A stretch of 64,000 nucleotides of DNA, from positions 1 through 64,000 of the forward strand of contig NZ_RQXT01000030.1 of assembly GCF_003863365.1 (NCBI RefSeq), in the 5' to 3' direction. The notes under the pieces are model-generated. The model did no database searches. It worked only from the letters and a program-made list of their open reading frames with translations, and had not been told where the DNA came from. Every line of letters starts with the position of its first letter. Within the stretch, counting starts at the first letter, position 1. Made by a program: the position numbers and the translations under genes. This document shows positions 14,722-23,925 of the stretch, piece by piece. This stretch comes from Mesorhizobium tamadayense. GTDB lineage: Bacteria; Pseudomonadota; Alphaproteobacteria; Rhizobiales; Rhizobiaceae.

Positions 14722-17700
14722 TCACCCAAGCTTATGGATCGCGACGTCGGGAATGACCGCCTTGGCGATTTCGCACAGGTGCTGGTGATGCGTCAGGTAA
14801 ATCACCTGGCCCACGCCGGCCATCTCACCGAACAGGCGGAAAACTTCCTCCGACCTGAGATGGTCGAAGGTTTCCATGATGTCGTCGGCGATGAACGGTA
14901 CAGCGGGCCTGAGCTTGGCAAACTCATAATATCCGGCCAGACGTAGAGCCAGATAGAGCTGGAAACGCGCGCCTTTCGACAGAGCGTCTGCGATCTTCGA
15001 TTGGCCATCCCGCTGCGTCGCTATGAGGACCTCGCCGCCCTTTACCGGCTGGGTCGTCAAGCCTGTGTACTGGCCTCGCGTGATCAGTGCGAAGGCGTCG
15101 GATGCCTCGCTCATCATTCCAGAGCGGTGACGTTCGCGATAGACCCGAAGCGCGCTTGCCGCCGACATCACCCCAAGCTTCAATTCGATATAGCGGACGG
15201 CCTTTTCCTCGATTTCGAGAAGGACGGTGCGGCGCTCGGCATCGATCCGGGCAACTGCGCTGTCGCCACCGATCGCATCGAGCTTGTCGGTCGCCCGGGT
15301 ACGCCTCACGAGTTGCTGTTGCAGCGATTCATCGAGGTCGGCGAGGCGCCGCTCGATTTCCGCCTTTTCAATTGCGAGCCCATCGAGATCGAGGCCCTCC
15401 AGCAACGACTGCGCCTGGGTGAAGTCGTCGAGGGCGAGCTCGCTCGTGAGTCGTTCTTCAAGCTCGGCCACGGCATTCTGCAGGCCGTCTCGCTCGCGAA
15501 GCCGTTCATCGCGCTCCACGACCTCCGGCAGAGTTTTCACCCCAAAGGCATCGAGCACTTCCTGCTTTGTTGTTTCGTGTGCCACGACCTCAGCGTTCAG
15601 TGCCTCTCGAACGTCCTGCAACTTTTGAACATCAAGGAGGAGATTTGCCCTCGCCTCGCAGGCACGCTCGGCTTGCTCTAGACGCTCAGTCAGCCTGACG
15701 CTCACCTGTTCTGGCGCCTCGTCGCTTGCGCGCTCGCCGGCCTGCGCACCAAGGCGGGCCACCTCTTCAGCAAATGCAGTCCTATCCGCCTCCATCTTGC
15801 GGATGCGGATGCGCATGGACTCACGATCCTGCAGGGCCTTTGACAGCTCCGACAACTGATCGAGCACGCTGCCAAGCCCGGTTCCGGCGATGCCTTCTTC
15901 GAGCCAGGTGCCTTGGAGCGTTTCCTTGACCTCCGCCTGCCATGCACCCTCTCGCCGCTCAGCAATTTCAACAGCGAGCCGCCTGGCGACCAGCTCCTCT
16001 TCCTTCACGGCGACGCTTCTCAGCGCTTCCGCTCGTTCCGCGTCGACCTTCGCCTGCCTATCCAGAAAGCGATCTGCGGCAACCACCATTGCCTCCAGGG
16101 CCTCACCAGCTTCCGGCTGAATTCCAACGCTTTGAAGAGCCGAGGCCAATCCGAGATGGATCCGCTCTCCCTCGGCTGTTGCGCGTTCAATCCTTGCCCG
16201 TGCGAGTAGGATGTCGTCCCAGGCGACAAGCGCGTCGGCGCGTGCGGAAAAGCGCTCCTCAAGAAATCCGATCAGCACGTCGAGCGACTGCGCCTGGCAA
16301 TCCTCAAGCACGGCGCTGGCCATTCGCTTGATTTCAGCGGACGCCATTTCTGTACGCTTTTCCACCCCGGCAAGTTGACAGCTGATGCGCTCTATGGCGG
16401 CTTCCGTCTCGGCAGCCTTTTGCTTGATTGCGCGCAGATCCGCCAGCTCGCCCGCATGGGTCAAGCGAGCCGTGCCGACATCATCATCCTTGGCCAATGC
16501 AGCGGCAAAGACATCTGCGGTTTCGGCCTTGAGCTCCGCCCGGTGATTTCGCCAGGCCTCGTCTCTCTCACGTCGTATGGCTGCCGCTGTGTCATCGTCG
16601 GCGATATCGACCGAGGCGTGGACAGCAGCCAGGCGTGACGAAGTAGATACCCGGTTTTGCTCATGCTCGGACAGGCGCTCGGATAGGACTGCCTTGTCTC
16701 TTTGAAGATCTGCAGCCAGCGTTTTCCACGCAGCCATGTGCGTCGGTGTCGGAACCGATATCTTCGAAAGTTCGTCCGCATCTCCCGACCACGGCTGAAG
16801 GCGCCGCATCGCATCCATCAGCCTTGTTTGCCGCTCGTCCTCTAAGGCGCGCGCCTCTCTTATCTCCCGTAGGTGACTGGAAGCTTTCGCTTCCGACACG
16901 GCTGCTATCAGCCTGGCTCTTGCGGGCTCGGGCACCGCCCTCTCCTCGCTGACTCGGCCTCGCGCAGCGTTGAGCCCGTCGAGCGCGGCAGCGGCTTCAT
17001 CGCGGGCCATCCGCAGGCTCGTCGTGATGCCGGAGCGTTGCTCGACCATGTTGCGAAGCGTGCCGATCACGAAGGCAGGCAGGATGAGCCGGGACGGATC
17101 CTGTTCGGCCGACCTGCCAAGCGCGGCGAGACAGTTCGCCACCGTCTGGTCAAGCATCTGGACTTCCATCTTGCGGGTCGGCAGATCCATGCCCGCGGAC
17201 ACATAGCGCGCCTTGCGATCGGCAAGTCCGCGCACCTGTTCCGAGATCGCCAGAACAGCCTCATCGACAGCAATTGCTTCGATCTTTGCCTTCGCCCGAT
17301 CGATCTCATCGGCATTGGCCTGGAGGCGGGTTCTCAAGCGGGCATCATGATCGATCAATTCGGCGACGCTGCCACTCCAGGTCCTGGGAGGAGACGGGAT
17401 GTCAGGCAGCTCAGCCAGTCTGGTCGCCTTGCGCTTGATTTCCGCAAGGAGCGGCGCGGCACGCGCATATCGGTCGATTGTGGCGAGACGCGCCGACAAC
17501 GCTGAGCGTTCAGCCAGACTGCGATCATATTTATTTTGGGCTTCCACCCGTTCCGCCTCGAGCGCCTCGAATGTTGAGGCCAGGGTGTCGATCGTCTCCT
17601 TGCGCGATTTGAGCTCCGCGAACTGCTTCTTCAGCAGCGCGATTTCGGTGGTTTGGGCCTGCTTTCGATGAAGTCCATCCGCCTCCGTCTCCAATGCGGC

Positions 17701-18192
17701 CAAGACATCGCTGGCATGACCGAGCCCTGCGCTGGCGGTGAAGAGAAGCTTGCCGAGATCACCGCGCGATTCAAGGATCGCCTTGCCCCCTGCTTCCAGC
17801 GTCTCGTCATCAAGCGAGAACATGCTGCTGTAGGCCTCACGGGACAAGCCGGCGAGGTGAGCCGAAATGGCAATCTCGCTGAGGGGCCTGCCTTCGGCGT
17901 CTTGCAGTGAGTTGCTGCGGCTTTTGGTGCGTGAAACGGCAAGCGTCTGCGCCTCAAATTCGAGCAGCCCGCCGATGCGCATGGAGCTATATTCGTGCAG
18001 GAAATTGTAGCGACTGCGCTCTTCGATGCCGAAGAGCAGGTCGAGATAGGCAGAAAGCGCGGTCGATTTGCCGGCTTCGTTCAAGCCAAACACTATGTGC
18101 AGATCAGGCCCTGAACTCGGCTTGGGTCCGAAGTCAATCGCCTTGTCGGTGAACTTGCCGTAACGGGTGAGATCGAGCCGCCGCAATCTCAT
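14722..18192 (-). CDS. YhaN-like SMC/Rad50-type ATPase (SbcC-like)
   Basis: A 1156-residue protein with the split ATPase layout of SbcC/Rad50. The N-terminal AAA domain has a Walker A in FGLNEAGKSTALSAY (about residues 35-50). A long coiled-coil middle of roughly 800 residues follows, rich in Glu, Arg, Leu and Ala. The C-terminal half-site has the ABC-type signature region DALSKGARFQLYLALRL and a Walker B PFIADDIMETFD, then the H-loop region YLTHHQH. Its ATG overlaps the stop of the upstream nuclease gene by four bases, so the pair is translated together and should form a nuclease-ATPase complex acting on DNA ends or unusual structures. Confidence 0.9.
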   Translation of the reverse strand: MRLRRLDLTRYGKFTDKAIDFGPKPSSGPDLHIVFGLNEAGKSTALSAYLDLLFGIEERSRYNFLHEYSSMRIGGLLEFEAQTLAVSRTKSRSNSLQDAEGRPLSEIAISAHLAGLSREAYSSMFSLDDETLEAGGKAILESRGDLGKLLFTASAGLGHASDVLAALETEADGLHRKQAQTTEIALLKKQFAELKSRKETIDTLASTFEALEAERVEAQNKYDRSLAERSALSARLATIDRYARAAPLLAEIKRKATRLAELPDIPSPPRTWSGSVAELIDHDARLRTRLQANADEIDRAKAKIEAIAVDEAVLAISEQVRGLADRKARYVSAGMDLPTRKMEVQMLDQTVANCLAALGRSAEQDPSRLILPAFVIGTLRNMVEQRSGITTSLRMARDEAAAALDGLNAARGRVSEERAVPEPARARLIAAVSEAKASSHLREIREARALEDERQTRLMDAMRRLQPWSGDADELSKISVPTPTHMAAWKTLAADLQRDKAVLSERLSEHEQNRVSTSSRLAAVHASVDIADDDTAAAIRRERDEAWRNHRAELKAETADVFAAALAKDDDVGTARLTHAGELADLRAIKQKAAETEAAIERISCQLAGVEKRTEMASAEIKRMASAVLEDCQAQSLDVLIGFLEERFSARADALVAWDDILLARARIERATAEGERIHLGLASALQSVGIQPEAGEALEAMVVAADRFLDRQAKVDAERAEALRSVAVKEEELVARRLAVEIAERREGAWQAEVKETLQGTWLEEGIAGTGLGSVLDQLSELSKALQDRESMRIRIRKMEADRTAFAEEVARLGAQAGERASDEAPEQVSVRLTERLEQAERACEARANLLLDVQKLQDVREALNAEVVAHETTKQEVLDAFGVKTLPEVVERDERLRERDGLQNAVAELEERLTSELALDDFTQAQSLLEGLDLDGLAIEKAEIERRLADLDESLQQQLVRRTRATDKLDAIGGDSAVARIDAERRTVLLEIEEKAVRYIELKLGVMSAASALRVYRERHRSGMMSEASDAFALITRGQYTGLTTQPVKGGEVLIATQRDGQSKIADALSKGARFQLYLALRLAGYYEFAKLRPAVPFIADDIMETFDHLRSEEVFRLFGEMAGVGQVIYLTHHQHLCEIAKAVIPDVAIHKLG

Positions 18193-19448
18193 CGCGTTCC
18201 ACCTGACTTGAGGCGAGCCGTGACCAGGTCGACGCCACGTGCAAGCACGTCATCGAGGAATGCCTCCAACGCCGCCTCGTCCTGTCCTGCGAAGTCTCGC
18301 GCATCCGGCGGCAGGTCCGCGATGGTCTTCAACACCAATTCCCTGGCGTCCGAACGGAATGCGTCCGACGTTGCGTTGGCGCGCATTGACTCGGCTAGTT
18401 CCAGGGTCGGATCCGCGACGTCTTCGGACTTCCCAGTTCCGGGAGCAGAGAGATTGAGTTCGACCTTCTCCACCCAAGTGTTGCCCACCTGCTCTGCCGC
18501 CTGTTCGGCCTCGGCAAGCACCAAATCCTTATCGCGGATCATCGTCCATGACAGCGCGGAAGCGCCGACCAGGCTGAGGCGGGCGATGAGGTATTGCGAT
18601 CTGGCGGCAGTCCGGGATTGTTCAAGCGCAGACCGGATGCGGCCGACGGCCTCGGGCAGTTCGGATGTTCCTGCCAGGTCGACGCTCACGCGCTCGAACT
18701 GCGCGACGCTGGTCAGCCTCTCCTCAATGTCGACAGACCGATCGTCGTTTATGGTCGCCAGGGTGACCGATTTCTCACCAGCCTCATTGATGTCTCTGCC
18801 CTGAGGGATTCCAGGCATCACGAGCGTGCTTGCGCCGGGATAGACCTTGCGAACATGAATGTGGCCAAGCGCCCAATAATCAAAGCCGTGGCCGTGCAGG
18901 TCGGCGACACTGCAAGGTGCATAAACGTCATGACCTGGGGAGCCGGCCAGGCTCGTATGCATGATGCCGATGTTCGCAGCTCCCTCTTGCGGGGCGGCAT
19001 ATTTGGGCAGCAGGCTTTCGGGCGCCTTGGGGCTGGCGAAGCTCAGCCCATGGAACGCGACGTCCACCCCAGCGCCAGGCTGGATCACGGATTGGCAGCG
19101 GCCGCCAAACGTGGTCACCGTGTCGGGCAATACGAGCTGCTTCGTAATCCGCGACATGGCGTCATGGTTGCCGCGGATCATGTAGACCCTGACACCGGCC
19201 TGATGGAGGCGCGTCATCTGGGAAGCCAGAAAGCGTGCCGTCTTCATCGAAGTCTGGTCGCCATCGTAAAGATCGCCGGCAACCACGAGAGCGTCGATAC
19301 GCTCCACCAGGCAAAGGTCCACTATTGCAGCGAATGCCTGTCGGCTGGCATCACCGACGAGCTCGGCAAGTTCAGAATTTCTGAGTGCGAGAGAGCGCAG
19401 CGGCGAATCGAGATGGATGTCGGCCGTATGAACAAATCGAAATGCCAT
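18189..19448 (-). CDS. YhaO-like metallophosphoesterase, SbcD/Mre11-type exonuclease
   Basis: A 419-residue nuclease subunit. The N-terminal metal site is complete: HTADIHLD, VVAGDLYDGD, MIRGNHDAMS and GHIHVRKVYPG supply the Asp, His and Asn ligands for two manganese ions. The C-terminal 170 residues form the capping and partner-binding region. It is the first gene of a two-gene operon with the YhaN-like ATPase (four-base ATGA overlap). By analogy with Mre11-Rad50 it cuts DNA while the partner's ATP cycle gates access. The genes differ from canonical sbcCD in size and N-terminal ATPase family. Confidence 0.9.
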   Translation of the reverse strand: MAFRFVHTADIHLDSPLRSLALRNSELAELVGDASRQAFAAIVDLCLVERIDALVVAGDLYDGDQTSMKTARFLASQMTRLHQAGVRVYMIRGNHDAMSRITKQLVLPDTVTTFGGRCQSVIQPGAGVDVAFHGLSFASPKAPESLLPKYAAPQEGAANIGIMHTSLAGSPGHDVYAPCSVADLHGHGFDYWALGHIHVRKVYPGASTLVMPGIPQGRDINEAGEKSVTLATINDDRSVDIEERLTSVAQFERVSVDLAGTSELPEAVGRIRSALEQSRTAARSQYLIARLSLVGASALSWTMIRDKDLVLAEAEQAAEQVGNTWVEKVELNLSAPGTGKSEDVADPTLELAESMRANATSDAFRSDARELVLKTIADLPPDARDFAGQDEAALEAFLDDVLARGVDLVTARLKSGGTR

Positions 19449-19617
19449 TCGAAGGACTCTCCAGGCCCGAATCGCTCAGGCCAATTCTGTCGACGTCCAA
19501 GTCGCCCAAACTTTATGCCAGCGACCAAGTCAAAGCCTCGGTAGCAAAGTCCGACAGCGTTGGGCAACGGGAGGCGAGCGAGATACGGCGGCCCATGATC
19601 CTCGGCAAGTCGTGCGC

Positions 19618-20653
19618 CTACCTGTTGATGGTCTCCTGGAATTTCTCAATCCTGGAAAGAATGTCGTCGAATTTCGGCGGGGTGTCATCGAACATCATCG
19701 GCGCCATTGCCCGATAGTCGGCTCTTAGATCGTTAGTCCGGGCCTCGCCTGGCATCAGCCGCAAAGTGCCTGGGCGCGCCGTATCGTAGTTGGCCCAGCC
19801 CGAGCGAAAGAACGTCGCCTTGTGCTTGCCACTGTCGCCAGCAGTTCGAGATCAGCGGCGGCGGCCTTACACTCGACGGAGTCGAGCATCATGGCGAGGT
19901 CGTAGTAGTGGCGTGAGAAATATTGCGGAGTCCCCTCTCTGCCGGACGATGGGCTTGCGCGTGCAAGGCGGTGGCTTTTTCCCAGAAGGTGCGCCGTGCA
20001 GACAGGACCGTGACGGTCCTATCCGGATCTTCGAAGAAATCGGGAAAATCCTCGGCCGCGTAGGGGCGAATGACCTTCTTCTCGGCGGGCCAAGGATCGC
20101 CGCGGGCACCGAGCTCAAGCTTAACCCGTGGCGTGATGTAAGCCATGCCTTGATACTCGGCCGTCGGAAGCACGACCGGGTAGTGGAAGTTCAGTGTCTG
20201 CGCGTCGGCTTCATCGATCACTAGCGACCACTCGTCGTGCTGCGGTTCGCCGAGCTCTTGGACGATCGCGGCACGAAGGGCGGGAAGCAGCCTGTAGGCG
20301 ATATGCTTCTCGACATCTCCCACCAGGAAGTCGACGAGTTCAGCTGACTTTTTTCGGCTGATGCCCTCCTTTTCTGGATCGCGATCACCTGTGTAGCCGA
20401 GGTCGGCCCGGTCGAAGGACAAATCGATGTCCTCGGAGAAACGGCGGATGATGCCAAAGGCCTTAGAGAGCGACGTTCCGCCCTTGAAGACCAGGCTGGC
20501 TGCGGCGTCCTCCGGAAGACCGAACAATCGTTTCAAGGTCCAGCAGACCCAGAAGTCCTTCTCGATGATCGTGTTGGCGACGCCGCGCCCGGCGCCAGTT
20601 TCGCCAAAAAGCGCTGCCCGATCACTCGGCGGTAGAAGGGCGACCTTATCCAT
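19618..20653 (-). pseudogene. AbiEii/AbiGii-type nucleotidyltransferase toxin with two frameshifts
   Basis: The intact part (to about 19935) contains the nucleotidyltransferase core: EKDFWVCWTLKRLFGL, the GGTSLSK motif (FKGGTSLSKAFGII) and FSEDIDLSFD, which supplies catalytic Asp residues. The protein then leaves frame; the next frame carries QYFSRHYYDLAMML to about 19830, and a third carries KHKATFFRSGWANYD and ends FQETINR at 19618. Two one-base changes, near 19931-19940 and near 19828, are needed to restore about 345 residues. AbiEii toxins transfer nucleotides to cellular RNA to abort phage infection. The catalytic motifs survive, so a truncated product could retain some activity. Confidence 0.8.
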
Positions 20654-21275
20654 TCGCTGCGTTCGACGCTGTGTTGCCGATCGAGATCAGTGTCGGACGC
20701 ATCCAGGCGGGAGCCTGAACCGCGTTGGACGCGAGCAGCCTTTTGTCGCTGGCCGACAGCCGACGCGCGGCGAACTGAGCCACGTCGGCGGCCCGCACCG
20801 GCCCGACGTGGCGAAGCGCTTGGACAACGGTTCCGGCAGGACTGCCCGGTGCGATCAGATGCTTGGGCGAAGCGTGACGCAGATCGACCACGCGCTTACC
20901 CAACACGATCCGGCGCGAGGGCCCGTCCGTCAAATAAAGGCTCTTTGCGGGAACCTGCGTCGAGAGGCCGAGCGCATTGGCGGCGTGCGCGCCGGCGATC
21001 TGCGCCTTTGAACCAGTCTCCCGCGCGAGCGCACGCGCGACATCGTCGGGGGCCGGTGAAAGCTTGCCCAGCTTCGGATGGACCTTCGGATAGTCATAGA
21101 GGCCACGCGCCAGGCGGCGCAGCTTTCCACTCTTGACCAAGCGGGAGAGGGCTTGATCGACAGCAGCGCGCCCCGCCACGTCGAGGAAGTCGCTGGGCGT
21201 GAAAACACCGCCACGCCCGCCGGCGCGGGCGCGGCGCATGATCCGATCGGGAGCTGATGTCATTGCCGTTTTCAT
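20646..21275 (-). CDS. AbiEi-type antitoxin / DUF6088 family protein
   Basis: A 209-residue protein with an N-terminal winged helix (GGVFTPSDFLDVAGRAAVDQAL, SRLVKSGKLRRLARGLYDYP) and a C-terminal domain with SLYLTDGPSRRIVLG and VVQALRHVG, as in DUF6088/AbiEi antitoxins. Its stop overlaps the toxin start by eight bases, the usual abiE coupling. It appears complete. A perfect inverted repeat at 21277-21306 lies directly before the start, matching the known negative autoregulation of abiE by its antitoxin. Either ATG 21275 or ATG 21263 may be used; neither has a strong ribosome-binding site. Confidence 0.85.
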   Translation of the reverse strand: MKTAMTSAPDRIMRRARAGGRGGVFTPSDFLDVAGRAAVDQALSRLVKSGKLRRLARGLYDYPKVHPKLGKLSPAPDDVARALARETGSKAQIAGAHAANALGLSTQVPAKSLYLTDGPSRRIVLGKRVVDLRHASPKHLIAPGSPAGTVVQALRHVGPVRAADVAQFAARRLSASDKRLLASNAVQAPAWMRPTLISIGNTASNAANG

Positions 21276-21276
21276 G

Positions 21277-21306
21277 TGTCAGAAAATAGGCTATCTTTTT
21301 CTGACA
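21277..21306. promoter_or_regulatory. Probable AbiEi operator, perfect 10-bp inverted repeat
   Basis: TGTCAGAAAA at 21277-21286 is exactly repeated in reverse complement at 21297-21306, with a 10-base A/T-rich spacer. The repeat abuts the first possible start codon of the antitoxin gene. AbiEi proteins are known to bind inverted repeats in their own promoter, so this is the likely autoregulatory site. The binding assignment is inference. Confidence 0.6.
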
Positions 21307-21628
21307 TTCAAGATGCCTGCAAAACGTGCGAAAAAGGGCAGAAAGGGTGTCCCGATAACGCCCACGTGCCTTGCGAACGTCGTCGCGGGCCTCATCCTCC
21401 GTGAGAACCTGTCCATCGCCCTGACCTTGCACTGAATACCAACATGATGCGACGGATCGCCATTGCGTACGCCAAACAGATCGACACCAGATCCAGCGAA
21501 GACTGCTCGAATCCGTCAAAGCCGTCGTCTGATGAGGCAGGCAATCTTCCTGCCCGCACAACAGCATATTGTGGTATGAACAAGAACATCATCGGTTTCC
21601 AATCTGACAGTCGGACAAAGGGAGTTGA

Positions 21629-22903
21629 ATGATGTCCACCAAAAGCAAAGGTTTTTCGCGCCGCCGGATCCTCGGCGGCAGCGCCGTCGCCTTCGCGGCC
21701 GGCACGTTGGGGATACCGTTCGTGCGAACGGCACGCGCGCAGGTGGCGACCTTCAAGGCCGGTGTCATCACCTCGCTGTCGGGCGAGAACATTCTCGGTG
21801 GCAACCTGACCAAGCGCGGTTACGACCTGTGGGCGGAGGCCATCAACGCCAAGGGCGGCGTCGAGGTCGCCAGTCAGCGTTTCAAGGTCGACATGTTCGA
21901 CGGTGACGACCAGAGCAACCCGGCGACCGGCGCCGACGCCGCCGAGCGCCTGATCGTGCAAAACGAGGTTGATGTGCTGTTCGGCCCCTACACCAGCGGC
22001 TCTACCATCGCCGTGCAGCCGATCTGCCAAAAGTACCAGGTGCCGATGATTTCCGGCTCCGCGGAATCGCCGAACGTCTGGAAGGCCAAGCCGGAATTCA
22101 ACTTCGGCATCATCCCGGCCGTCGACACCACTGCAGGTAAGTCGCTGGCCGTGCTGGCGAAGCTGTCCAACCCAACGGCCAAGACGATTGCGGTGATCGG
22201 CGTCAACGAGCCCTTCTCGAAGGAAACCGGCGAAGGTTTTCGCGACGGGGCCAAGGAGGCCGGCCTGGAAGTCGTCGCCTACGAATTGGTGCCGGCCTCG
22301 GGTGACCTTACCCCGGTCATCTCTAAGATCGCAGCGCTCAATCCCGACATCGTCGCCGTCGGCGGCCATGAGGAGCCGCTGATCAACGTCGTCAAGACTT
22401 CGAAGTCGCTGAACTTCCGGCCTAAGGCGCTGATAATGCACTATGGCGTCACCGACCCGGCCTTCGCCCAGGCGCTCGCCGCGGACGCCGACGGCACCAG
22501 CGGCGTCTCCGTGTGGCTGCCATCGGTGCAGTACAAGGACGACCTCTTCGGCACCGCAAGGGAGTTTGCCGAGATGGCGCAAAAGAAGTCCGGACACGAG
22601 CCCGACTATACCGAAGCGGCCTGCGCGGCCAGCGGTCTCGTTTTCGGCGATGCCGTCAAGCGGCTTGGCAAGAAGCCGGCGCTCACGCGCGAAGACAGGG
22701 TGGCTCTGAAGGACGCGATAGCCGCGACCGACATCCAGACCTTCTATGGACCGATCAAGTTCGAGAAGGAAGGCAACCACTACCACGACAACGTCCAGCC
22801 GGTGCCGGTTCTGATCCAGATTCAAGGCGGCAAGACCGTGGCGGTGGGGCCGAAGGAGGCCGCGGCAGCAGACCTCACCTATCCGCTGCCGGCTTGGAAA
22901 TAG
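21629..22903 (+). CDS. Branched-chain amino acid-type ABC transporter, substrate-binding protein
   Basis: A 424-residue periplasmic binding protein of the LivJ/LivK family (peripla_BP_6). The N-terminus has a twin-arginine export motif, SRRRILGGSA, followed by a hydrophobic stretch and a cleavage site near TARAQ. The mature part opens FKAGVITSLSGENILGG and contains NEVDVLFGPYTSGST and VPMISGSAE, conserved in ligand-binding lobes. The gene leads a livKHMGF-like operon; the permease gene starts 150 bases downstream. The ligand could be an amide or other small amino compound as well as branched amino acids. Confidence 0.9.
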   Translation: MMSTKSKGFSRRRILGGSAVAFAAGTLGIPFVRTARAQVATFKAGVITSLSGENILGGNLTKRGYDLWAEAINAKGGVEVASQRFKVDMFDGDDQSNPATGADAAERLIVQNEVDVLFGPYTSGSTIAVQPICQKYQVPMISGSAESPNVWKAKPEFNFGIIPAVDTTAGKSLAVLAKLSNPTAKTIAVIGVNEPFSKETGEGFRDGAKEAGLEVVAYELVPASGDLTPVISKIAALNPDIVAVGGHEEPLINVVKTSKSLNFRPKALIMHYGVTDPAFAQALAADADGTSGVSVWLPSVQYKDDLFGTAREFAEMAQKKSGHEPDYTEAACAASGLVFGDAVKRLGKKPALTREDRVALKDAIAATDIQTFYGPIKFEKEGNHYHDNVQPVPVLIQIQGGKTVAVGPKEAAAADLTYPLPAWK

Positions 22904-23052
22904 GCGGTTTTGGACAGGGTGCGGGCGGCCTCCCGGCGGAACGACGACGGGTTGCGCGTGCTCGGAAAATGACGGACCATGCCATTGAGTGTGCTCGCCT
23001 TGCCGTGGCATTCCCGCTCTTTCGTTTGCCTGACTGACGGACGGTTTCCGCC

Positions 23053-23925
23053 TTGGATCTTTTCCTACAGACCTTGCTGAACGGCCTTCTGATCGGCGGC
23101 GTCATCGCCACCTTTACGATCGGGTTCCAGCTCGCTTTCGGCGTGCTGCACGTCATCGATTTCGCCGTGGGCGGCTGGGTCGTGCTGGGTGGCTACCTCG
23201 GCTACTACATGGCCGCCGGACTGGGCGTCGACGGATTCCTGGCGATCCCGATCGCCTTCGTGCTGTTCGGCGCCATCGGCTATCTGATCGGGCCGATCCT
23301 CTACAATGTCCGCAACAGCCGCACGGCGCGGCCGGAATTGATGGCGCTGGCGCTGACCTTCGGCCTGTTCACGCTGCTGCGCGGCGGCATGCTGACCGCC
23401 TGGGGCTTCAACACCCACAGCGTTCCGACGGCGTTGAGCGGCGAGAGCCTCGCCGTCGGGCCGTTGACGGTGCCGCTGGTCCGCGTGGCGGCGGCGGTGT
23501 TCGCGGTCGCCATCGCCGGCGGACTGTTCGTATTCCTCTACCGCACCCGCTATGGGTTGGCGATCCGAGCGACGGCCGAAAGCCGGCAGAACGCCGCGCT
23601 GATGGGCGTCAACATCCGGCGCCTCAGCGCTAATGTTTACGGGCTTTACGCTGGCATCACCGCCATGGCCGGCGTGCTGATGGGTGCAATTTTTTCAGTC
23701 AATCCGGAGGTCGGCCTGCGTTATACGCTGTTCGCATTCTTCGTGGCTGTGCTTGCCGGCTTGGGCTCCGTCGGCGGTGCCCTTGTCGCCGCGCTGCTGC
23801 TCGGCGTCATCGAAGCCTTCGTCGCGACCTATGTCGGGTCGAGCTATTCGCTGCTGGCGATCTTCGCCACACTGTTCCTCGTCCTGCTCGTATCTCCGCG
23901 CGGGATCCTGCGGCACGGCTTGTGA
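23053..23925 (+). CDS. Branched-chain amino acid-type ABC permease, LivH family
   Basis: A 290-residue inner-membrane permease with about eight helices, opening FLQTLLNGLLIGGVIATFTI and containing AFGVLHVIDFAVGGW, the LivH version of the N-terminal signature, plus ATAESRQNAALMGVN, the cytoplasmic loop that contacts the ATPases. The frame starts with TTG at 23053; no ATG fits before the first helix. The spacer from the binding-protein gene (22904-23052) holds no gene. The stop overlaps the next start by four bases. Confidence 0.9.
   Translation: MDLFLQTLLNGLLIGGVIATFTIGFQLAFGVLHVIDFAVGGWVVLGGYLGYYMAAGLGVDGFLAIPIAFVLFGAIGYLIGPILYNVRNSRTARPELMALALTFGLFTLLRGGMLTAWGFNTHSVPTALSGESLAVGPLTVPLVRVAAAVFAVAIAGGLFVFLYRTRYGLAIRATAESRQNAALMGVNIRRLSANVYGLYAGITAMAGVLMGAIFSVNPEVGLRYTLFAFFVAVLAGLGSVGGALVAALLLGVIEAFVATYVGSSYSLLAIFATLFLVLLVSPRGILRHGL

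Noticed and set aside
21392..23011. A 539-codon minus-strand ORF across the binding-protein gene
   Set aside because: It is antisense to the intact substrate-binding gene, with no domain; the length follows from high GC at third positions.
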